From the NCBI GenBank assembly GCA_958430865.1, contig CAUDNR010004178.1:125931-142902 (forward strand): 16,972 nt of DNA. The letters are read 5' to 3'. This document shows, piece by piece, positions 8,090 to 15,403 of the stretch. Source of the stretch: Entrophospora sp. SA101 (Eukaryota > Glomeromycota > Glomeromycetes > Entrophosporales > Entrophosporaceae). The stretch's first letter is position 1, and each line of letters opens with the position of its first letter. Under the pieces are notes generated by a model. It was not told the DNA's origin. It saw nothing but the letters and a program-made list of their open reading frames with translations, and did not search any database. The position numbers were made by a program, and so were the translations under genes.

Positions 8090-8474
8090 TAAATGAATTA
8101 CCTGCATATTAATATGTGGGGTGATTTCCGGCAGAGAAAATGACTCCCGAAATTTTGTTACACGGAAATTTGCAACGTGAGGCAAAAATTATTAAAAATA
8201 AATTTTTGGTGAAATGGCCGAATTTTTCATTTTGGCATTCCAGCTATTTAATTTTATTCAGTAAAACTTTTATAAATAGTGCAAAATTTTTTGTAAAATT
8301 TCAAAAAAAAAAAAAAATATCTAATACAAAACACCAGAAATAAAAATCTAAATCTTATTTATCAAAAAAATATAATTAAACCGTCTTTAAATTTTGAATC
8401 AATTCATAATGATGATGTCAGAAATTTAGAAGATCACCCAAATACTATGTATATAATTATCTGAAGATTTAATT
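8090..8474. other. Upstream region of the BTB-TLDc gene
   Basis: A 12-bp palindrome, CATATTAATATG, lies near 8105-8116. The open frame 8140-8343 (plus) is low-complexity and ends in a lysine run from poly-A. It has no recognisable domain and I do not call it a gene. Confidence 0.4.
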
Positions 8475-9247
8475 TTATTATAGGTGGGTTTGATCAAAGT
8501 AAGTCTTAAAGTCGAGATCTACGAAGCTGTTTGTAAAATATATTTAATTAACGTTTTACTATTATCAATTATTCAATAACTATATAGGCGGGTTTGATCG
8601 GTCAAGATCTATATAATTAGATTGTTAATAGTTAATAATGGAATTTTATTACATGCAAAAAAAAAAATTTTTTGGGTTGTAAATTTTGTTTTATTAAATA
8701 AATTTGTTTGATTTTTTCATTCATCGTTCATGTTTCCTCTTGATCGTATATCTTAAATTGGTCGCGTTTACAATCATTTTGACATTCGTTATATTAAGGT
8801 TATTTTGATTATATTGAGAGATATGGTCAAGAGAAGAGTTAGGAAGAGAGTTATTCTTCAACAAAGTCGAAAACCAACCCTTTAAATACATTTTCGAGCA
8901 ATACGGTTTAATTATTAGACTATTTCAAATGGTTGCTTCCAACTTCTTAAATTCGAACCATTTGTTAATGAAACAATGTAGAAGGTTGAGTTCCGTGCGC
9001 TGAAATGGCCCGAGAGGAATTTCTCTACGAAAAAATAACAAAAATAATTTTTTTGGACGGCTGTCCTATTTATATGTTTCGAATTTAATAAAATAGACTA
9101 TTGTCTTGGCCAAAGTGATGTCATTTTTTTGCTCTTTACGACAAAGAAGACAACTTAATTGAATTTTTATTCTCGCGTAGCATGGTATGTGTGTTTTGTA
9201 ACACGAAAAGCAAAAGCTCACATTGCGTTCTCAGTTATAAGCTTGTT
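8475..9247 (+). repeat. Long dispersed repeat, copy A
   Basis: This segment matches 14210-15138 in the same orientation from TATTATAGGYGGGTTTGATC through CAGTTRTAA-CTTGTT, with scattered substitutions and small indels. It begins with two short sub-units containing GGYGGGTTTGATC and a GTCRAGATCTA box. It continues with a T-rich core and ends with a region holding CGTGCGCTGAAATGGCC and AATAAAATAGAC. Copy A lacks a 162-bp block present in copy B and has a 10-12-bp extra stretch near 8835. No open frame is conserved between copies, so the repeat is non-coding. It may be the terminal repeat of a retroelement or an independent dispersed element. Clear TG...CA ends were not found. Confidence 0.75.
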
Positions 9248-9726
9248 AATTATTGCAAGTCTGATTGCGAATTAGTCTTTTACCGTGTCTGTCTGTTGAT
9301 TTTTATCAGTTATGGCAACTTAGAACACGGCAAAAAGATGTTTTACAAGTTTTTTTCATCTCGCATACAGTTACAAAGCAAAAAATAGGAAATAGTGGAT
9401 TTTAGTTTAGTAATAAAATTCGATCCTTAGACAGTTTTTCTAGTAATTTTCAGGATTGTTTTTAATACTATAAGCAAAACCTGGAAAATTTTAGAACATC
9501 ATCCTTAATAGTTATCAATCTATGAAAAAATTAAGTAATAAATATTTTACGTCAAACTTTCCATAGAATTATTTTTTGGCATTTATTATATAAAATTGTG
9601 AAGAGTTTGAGTCCAAAAGTGCTCTGTGTGTCCATGTGATGGGCTTCAAAAATGCCGAGTAAAATTGGTCGGTTTTAGATGACTTTATCAAAATTAAAGA
9701 TAAAAATATATATATATATAAATAAA
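9248..9726. other. Spacer between copy A and the N/Q-rich pseudogene
   Basis: No gene is visible. The open frame 9182-9388 crosses the repeat boundary and its start codon is absent in copy B, so it is not conserved. A short (AT)n run at about 9707-9720 precedes the next coding region. Confidence 0.4.
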
Positions 9727-10482
9727 ATGAGCAACAACAACAACAATAATATCAATAATAACAACAATAATGATACATTTGCATTTTTAATGCAACAACA
9801 ATTACAACAACTTATTCCGACCACAACTTCTCCCGCTTATTCCAACTCCTACTCTCATTCCTACAGCCACTCCTACAGCCACTCTTACAACCAAAATTTT
9901 TTTATTAACAAACCAAATTCCAGCTAGTCAAGAGTAGCTTTGATTAAAGGGTCATGACAATTATTAAAATATATCCTGGACAATATTAAAAAAGTTAAAA
10001 GAAAAGATTATTGATCACAATTCAATTCTTTAAGGAAAAATGAACCATAGTTAGACGACGACAACCACCGATTCGAGAGCAACTTAACTTACAACAACAA
10101 GAAATTCGGTCTTTACGGCAATCACAACAACGATAATCACAACAACAACAATCACACCAACAATTCGATCAATATACGAGAATTTTTTCATTCTTTTATT
10201 TTTTTTTTAATTTTAATTTTTTAATTGATGTATATAGAGTTTTTTATAAATAGTTTATTTAATTTCTCTAACAGGATTGATAAAGAATTAAATATAGATC
10301 TTGAAAAATTGAAAAATAAAAAAGAATTTCAGCATTCTTTTACTATTTTAAAACTTCAAATTAAAACCTACAAACACTTGCACCTAAACCTGTACATCTA
10401 CTATTCTACGTACCAATATTCACCAGCCTATGTTCGTCGGGCACTAAAAATATTATTACGCATTACTATTACGCGTAGTTAA
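9727..10482 (+). pseudogene. Decayed N/Q-rich low-complexity gene
   Basis: ATG 9727 opens MSNNNNNNINNNNNNDTFAF, then LMQQQLQQLIP, and runs to TAG 9925-9927 (66 residues). From about 9838 the +1 frame reads a more natural Pro/Thr repeat (IPTPTLIPTATPTATLTT). Coding-like pieces continue past the stop: QLLKYILDNIKKVKRK, the frame around 10050-10190 (RRQPPIREQLNLQQQEIRSL, then SQQQQSHQQFDQYTRI, with one TAA between), and after an acceptor-like CTCTAACAG at 10275 RIDKELNIDLEKLKNKKEFQ. The parts need several frameshifts and stop read-throughs, so the locus is broken. An intact relative would be a Gln/Asn-rich, possibly nuclear, protein. The family is not identified. Confidence 0.5.
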
Positions 10483-10489
10483 CTTCAAA

Positions 10490-12044
10490 GTCAAAATTCG
10501 AAAAAATATCAAGTTAGTACAACTCGTATGTATATAAAAATTGCTCTACATACCAACAGTATTGACCCGCCTGTGTGTGTTCAAACTCAGAATTCAAACG
10601 CGGTTTGACTTTTATTTTATAAAATATTAACAATAGTTTTAATTTGAGGCATTTTTAGTTTTAAGGAATATACGGGAAAAAAATCAAAGTAGTTTCATGA
10701 TAATTATTATCCTTGCATGATTGAAATATACAATGAATGGCGATAATAATTCTTTATTCGTCCTCAAAAGGCACTTTTTTTTTTTTTTCGAGTGATTTTT
10801 TATTTTTGATAATCCTATTTCTCCTATTTCTTATATATCATGGTGTTCTTATAAAAATTTTTTCTGCCACGATCCTGAAACATTGTGTTACACTTGGCTC
10901 TTTTTTTTTTCTTTCTATAATATAATAATAATAAGATTCAAGCGTTGCATTTATATATTAAATAAATAAATAATTGAACATACTTGTAAAAGCAATAATA
11001 TATAATATGCAAAAGGTATAAAGAATTCTTTTTTCTGTGGTGCTCAGAAGAATTGCTATGCCACTATGCCACTCAGCAAAGTTTGGTCATATTGTGGATT
11101 AGGCTATTTTGGTCTTTACCTTTAGGTATAAGTCCAAAGTATTGAATTTTGCAGGTAATTGACCCAAAAGGGTGTGGTTATCTTGCAATATATTCAAAGT
11201 TTTTTTGTTTACCCTTTTTAAAACGTTCTTTATGCTCGCACTACAAGGATTATATGATGATAAAGACGTTGGTTAGTATATTTTTTTTTGGTAAAATTTT
11301 TTAATAATATATAATTTATTTTTGTATGATATTTATTATAACAAGATATGGATGAGTAAATGGTTTGAATAAACACCTAAACATCGATATTAAAATTTAT
11401 GTCAAGAGGTAAAAATATCTTTATTTTATTTTTAGTGTTCATTTATTCCTTGATTTAATGTTTGATTTGACTTTTCGTAAATTTACTATTCATTATTTAA
11501 TCATATCGTTCCTTATCATTTTCAGTCATCATATTTTAATAGTTATCTAAATTTAATTTATTGTTCAAATTTCATATATATTATCAATATCAAATTTTAT
11601 AGGAAATTTAAAAAGATCATTTCTAATTATTTATATTTCACAATATACCTATTTTATCTTCTTCAAAATCTTCTTTATCAACACAATCTCCTTAATATTC
11701 ATGTTTTTTTTCCTTTGGTAAACAACCTTTTTTACAAGAAATAATTCAACCAATAATAATTATTATTAATGATGGATGATTTTGATCATTTATTTATTAC
11801 CCATTTAAATTAAATGGTAAATCTTTTTGTTAATTAATAATATTGAAATATCCTAATAAAATTATTATAATATTAAATTTTTTTAAAAATACGTAATAAT
11901 AAAGGTAGATTAATTTATTATTTTGGAGGAAAATGTTATTTATAATATTATGATTATTAGAACATTTATTTAACGAAGAAGAAGGTAATGAATGATATAT
12001 ATCATTTAACCTGTAATTTAATTGTAACAATAATTATGATAACT
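10490..12044. other. Gene-poor AT-rich region with weak coding remnants
   Basis: No intact gene is visible. Frames at 10737-10925 (plus) and 11830-12030 (minus) are runs of F, L, I and N typical of random AT-rich DNA. Two pieces look slightly more protein-like. The minus strand at about 11120-11190 reads LQDNHTLLGQLPAKFNTLDL, then YLKVKTKIA and a stop. The plus strand at about 11639-11770 reads IPILSSSKSSLSTQSP, a stop, then SFGKQPFLQEIIQPI. Both are short and interrupted. They could be exon fossils or chance. Confidence 0.3.
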
Positions 12045-12049
12045 AATAT

Positions 12050-12972
12050 TAATTAAAAATAAAATCTAGACAGATCGGGAGTGTTTATAAAATATCAGAG
12101 ACAAATAACATAAATTACAACAAAATAGACGACAAGCCAAATCCAAAGAAAAGGAATCACAAAAAAATACAAAAACGAAAGGAGAAGCGTGAAAATAAAA
12201 AAGTATACACAAGAAATATCAAATCAAGAAAGGGTCCTTATTTTCGTCAGATACCATCAACATATTAAACAAAAATTATATTAATCTGTTCATGCGTGGG
12301 GGAGGGTCATTTGAACCTATGACTGATTTGATTGAAGAGGAGAAACTTATATTTAGATTTGATAGACAGGAAAAACTGACGTTTTGGATGAGATAAGAAA
12401 AAGAAAGTTCAAAGTGGATCAAAAATATTATCATCCATGTGATTAATCTTTCTTATTCTAGTCTTTTTCTTTAAAGATTACATATTAATATTTGTCATTT
12501 ATTTATTTATTAGATCGGACATAAATATCGATTGGGCCTGTCTTCTACTGATATTGAATTTCTTGGTGTGAGCGAGAAGGAAGTATAGATGAAGATGATG
12601 CAGATTATTTAAAGCGAAAAAGAAATTATTGGTGGGTCAGATCTTACAAAACTTAAAAGATATAGAAACTGGCAAACATGAGATCTCTAAAAAAACAACA
12701 GCTAGATAGATGTCCAGAAGTGTCACCATCACCATCACCATCATCATTATCAAATATTAAAAGTGCTGTTGTAAAAAAAACGAAAAAGGAAAAGGAAAAG
12801 GGAAAAGAAAAAAGTATTCAAGTAGTAAGTGCATATATTAATTTATGTATACTAAATTTTTATGTAAGCAATAATTGAAAATAGTTATAATAATAGCACT
12901 AATAATTAATGTTTGGTTTTATCAGATGAAGAAGAGCTAGATTATGTTAAAGCGATATTTGTGGGCGGATGA
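12050..12972 (+). pseudogene. Decayed multi-exon lysine-rich gene
   Basis: Several coding-like blocks follow one another in different frames. 12199-12396 is open for 65 residues and includes SLFSSDTINILNKNYINL, then FEPMTDLIEEEKLIFRF, and a TAA at 12394. It is preceded in the same frame by RRQAKSKEKESQKNTKTK and two stops. After an acceptor-like TTATTAG at 12513 comes IGHKYRLGLSSTDIEFLGVS (stop 12586). A shifted frame reads SIDEDDADYLKRK (12582-12620). Another shift gives LLVGQILQNLKDIETGKHEI, then SKKTTAR (to 12706). The frame at 12678 reads SPSPSPSSLSNIKSAVV and a K/E-rich tail up to a GTAAGT donor near 12822. After a TTTATCAG acceptor at 12925 comes DEEELDYVKAIFVGG. The consistent composition suggests one former gene with several introns and frameshifts. 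The Ser-Pro run, basic tail and acidic patches would fit a nuclear protein. No family is recognised. Confidence 0.45.
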
Positions 12973-13341
12973 TGATAATGATTTTCTTGTTTTTTGTATA
13001 TATGTTTCCCTAATCTAACGACTTTATCCAATTTTGAAATGTTTGGTTGCACGGGAAATAATTCATTTGTAAAGAATATTTAGTTCAGTTCAGTTACGAT
13101 ACGAATCAGCACGAATATTCTAAACGTCCTGTTTCTCAATTTTAGTAAACTTAATTTTTGGGGAAGGATGAGATCAAAATCAAAGGGTAAAACTTTGTGA
13201 TGAGTCGTTTTTTTTTCTTTGCTGCGCTGGCTTGAAATGATTTGCAAATTGATTTGAAATTTTGAAATATTTTCGTTTTCCAAAAAAATGATAAACGGTT
13301 ATGGTTATTTTACGTCACAATACCGTGTGAATCCCAATTGT
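12973..13341. other. Intergenic region with a bZIP-type site
   Basis: TTACGTCA at 13310-13317 is a close match to the ATF/CRE core. The minus-strand frame 13080-13283 (67 residues, starting MENENISKFQ) begins 27 nt downstream of it in the minus direction, but has no recognisable domain and is rich in K, L and I. I do not call it with confidence. Confidence 0.3.
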
Positions 13342-13384
13342 TATCTGTTTTGGCTCAAAACGTTAGGGTTGAGCGAAACAGATA
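13342..13384. other. Strong imperfect hairpin
   Basis: Left arm TATCTGTTTTGGCTCAA pairs with right arm TTGAGCGAAACAGATA. This gives a stem of about 16 bp with a single irregularity, around a loop of about 10 nt containing CGTTAGGG. The arms are mixed-sequence, so the dyad is not a by-product of AT richness. It does not fold as a tRNA. It could be a structured transcript element, an operator-like dyad or the core of a small foldback element. Confidence 0.55.
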
Positions 13385-14044
13385 TTTGACTGAAAGGAAA
13401 TCATGTTTCGCTTTAGATGTTTTTTACATGGTGTCGACTGCTGTCTACCGTTAGGTCTTCGTCTCGCTCTGACATTTCAGACCGTTCAAAATGACCAAAA
13501 ACTGATGGTCTTGTCTTGGAACCTTTACCTCGGATCGTCAAAGGCTTGTTAGTGATGTTTTCTGGTCACGAGATCGGGGTTCAAAAACGTTTTATTTCAT
13601 TGTTAATTTTAAAAAAAATGATCGATAAACAAAACAATACGTGCAAAATTTTTTTGATTGTTCGTGTTGAATTAAAATTTTTTTTTGGATTTTGACCATT
13701 TGAGAGAGATAGTGGGTGTTCTGGACGAAAGATTTTAACAATCGAAATTCGTAAATGGCTTTTGATTCACACGAGGGTTCTTCTTTGCGAAGGTTCTTTT
13801 TTTCTTTTAATTAAGAAAAAAAAAGCTTAGTTGATTTTTTTAACAATTGAAATCTATTCTTTTATGGGATAACAACCATTTCATTGGGTTAAATTTATTC
13901 CATAATTTTTTATTGTGTAATCTAAAAAAAATAAAATTAAACAGAAAAAGTTAACTGTTAAATACAAGACGTATGATGATATACGTAACTTCCAAAGCAA
14001 GTTTGTAAAATATACTGATGAAGGTTTATTGATTATTGAATAGC
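13385..14044. other. Less AT-rich block with overlapping short open frames, then spacer
   Basis: Between 13403 and 13565 both strands are open. The plus strand gives a 49-residue ORF from ATG 13403 to TAG 13552 (MFRFRCFLHG start). The minus strand gives 50 codons from about 13565 to TAA 13413, with an internal ATG at 13475 (MSERDEDLTVDSS, then RHHVKNI). The minus-strand peptide has the more hydrophilic, protein-like composition. Neither has a recognised domain, and they cannot both be real. The remainder to 14044 is AT-rich. The frame 13881-14072 (minus) looks random. Confidence 0.3.
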
Positions 14045-14209
14045 TTGTATCGAAATAAGTGTTAAAGGTCAAGATCTATGAATCTGTTTGTAAAATATAT
14101 TTAATGGGCGTTTTATCAATTATTCAAATAATTATATAGGCGGGCTTGGTAGAAGTAAGTGTTAAAGTCAAGATCTATTTGCAAATCAAGTTTCCAAAAT
14201 GAACGTTTA
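14045..14209 (+). repeat. Extra 5' sub-units of the long repeat, copy B side
   Basis: Upstream of copy B are two further degenerate copies of its first sub-unit. Each carries GTTAAAGTCAAGATCTAT (near 14060 and 14160), and one is preceded by TATAGGCGGGCTTGG (near 14136). Together with the two inside copy B this makes a short tandem array of units about 75-105 bp long. Copy A has only two such units. Confidence 0.6.
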
Positions 14210-15138
14210 TTATTATAGGCGGGTTTGATCAAAGTAAGTCTTAAAGTCGAGATCTACGAAGCTGTTTGTAAAATATATTTAATTAACGTTTTATTATTAT
14301 CAATTATTCAATAACTATATAGGCGGGTTTGATCGGTCAAGATCTATATAATTAGATTGTTAATAGTTAATAATGGAATTTTATTACATGCAAAAAAAAT
14401 TTTTTTGAGTTGTAAATTTTGTTTTATTAAATAAATTTGTTTGATTTTCTCATACATTGTTCATGTTTCCTCTTGATCATATATCTTAAATTGGCCGCGT
14501 TTACAATCATTTTGACATTCGTTATATTAAGGTTATTTTGATTATATTGAGAGATATGGTCAAGTGAAGAGAGTTATTCTTCAACCAAGTCGAAAACCAA
14601 CCCTTTAAATACATTTTTGAGTAATACGGTTTAATTTATTAGACTATTTCAAATGATTGCTTCCAACTTCTTAAATTTGAACCATTTGTTAATGAAACAA
14701 TTGTTCGTGAAGTGATTGTTGACAAAATGAATCAAACCCACATTATTTTTAAATTCACAATTTTAATTGGTCAATTGCGTGGGTTAAAATTTTGTGTTAC
14801 CAGAACGGTCTCCTGTAATAATGTTGTAAATAATAACGAACAATTATTTCATATGGCCGAATGTAGAAGGTTGAGTTCCGTGCGCTGAAATGGCCTGAGA
14901 GGAATTTCTCTACGAAAAAATAACAAAAAAAAAGTTTGGACGGCTGTCCTATTTATATGTTTCGAATTTAATAAAATAGACTATTGTCTTGGCCCGAGTG
15001 ATGTCATTTTTTTGCTCTTTGCGACAAAGAAGACGCAAAACCCAACCTGATTGAATTTTTATTCTCGCGTAGCACGGTATACGTGTTTTGTAACACGAAA
15101 AGCAAAGCTCACATTGCGTTCCCAGTTGTAACCTTGTT
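14210..15138 (+). repeat. Long dispersed repeat, copy B
   Basis: Same-orientation copy of 8475-9247. It is longer by a 162-bp block after 14700 and by a small insertion near 15034 (GCAAAACCCAACC). Shared landmarks include GTCAAGATCTATATAATTAG, GACATTCGTTATATTAAGGT, GGTTGAGTTCCGTGCGCTGA and TTTTGTAACACGAAAAGC. Both copies break up every frame that could be read through them, which supports a non-coding repeat. Confidence 0.75.
14701..14862. mobile_element. 162-bp block present only in copy B
   Basis: Copy A reads straight through GAAACAATGTAGAAGG, whereas copy B has 162 bp at that point. A 10-bp inverted repeat, AATTGTTCGT at 14699-14708 and ACGAACAATT at 14836-14845, brackets most of it. An inner dyad, AACCCAC (about 14737) with GTGGGTT (about 14779), lies within. 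The word TGACAAAATGAATCAAACCCA near the left end is a diverged copy of the terminus at 1520-1542. A small non-autonomous insertion is likely. Loss from copy A through the AAT microhomology is the alternative. Confidence 0.5.
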
Positions 15139-15168
15139 TTTTCTGCGAAACATTTTGATTTTTGTGTA

Positions 15169-15294
15169 ATGGAGCCGACTCAGATGCTTGAATGGTTCAG
15201 CAGAACTGAACCTACTCATTTATTCACAGATCGGCAATTAATAATAAAAATTTCATTGCACAATCCCTCTGTTAAAATCTTGTTTCACTTATAA
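15169..15294 (+). CDS. Short ORF, 41 residues, unknown
   Basis: ATG 15169 to TAA 15292-15294 encodes 41 residues starting MEPTQMLEWFSRTEPTHLF. The composition is balanced (W, P, H, R, C-free) and unlike the random AT-rich frames nearby. It begins just after the end of repeat copy B, so it could be the first exon of a gene or a remnant of the element. A 7-bp hairpin, GGTTCAG...CTGAACC, lies within it at 15194-15212. No domain is recognised. Confidence 0.25.
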   Translation: MEPTQMLEWFSRTEPTHLFTDRQLIIKISLHNPSVKILFHL

Positions 15295-15299
15295 TAAAA

Positions 15300-15392
15300 A
15301 TGAATGAAGGTATTTTTTCTTATAACTTTTTTAAAAATATAATAGTAGGACTTTGCATCTTAACATTTCTCTTTATAATAATGTTTAGCTAA
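15300..15392 (+). CDS. Short ORF, 30 residues, single hydrophobic segment
   Basis: ATG 15300 to TAA 15390-15392 encodes a 30-residue peptide. After MNEGIFSYNFFKN it has an uninterrupted hydrophobic stretch, IIVGLCILTFLFIIMF, long enough for one membrane helix. It starts 5 nt after the preceding short ORF, in another frame, and ends 11 nt before the degenerate first unit of the satellite. AT-rich DNA often gives F/I/L-rich frames, so it may be chance. Confidence 0.2.
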   Translation: MNEGIFSYNFFKNIIVGLCILTFLFIIMFS

Positions 15393-15403
15393 ATTCTATT
15401 ATG

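Noticed and set aside
9182..9388. Cys-containing plus-strand frame, 68 residues
   Set aside because: It crosses the boundary of the long repeat, the ATG is ACG in copy B, and the Cys residues do not form a recognised pattern.
13440..13600. tRNA-like GGTTCAAAA near 13577
   Set aside because: The flanking bases do not pair to form a T-stem, and no acceptor, D or anticodon arms could be placed.
13881..14072. Minus-strand open frame, 63 residues
   Set aside because: Composition is typical of AT-rich spacer and no domain or splice partner was found.
8475..15138. Complete LTR retrotransposon
   Set aside because: No reverse transcriptase, integrase or gag frame, no clear TG...CA ends and no primer-binding site were seen. 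It is kept only as a hypothesis.
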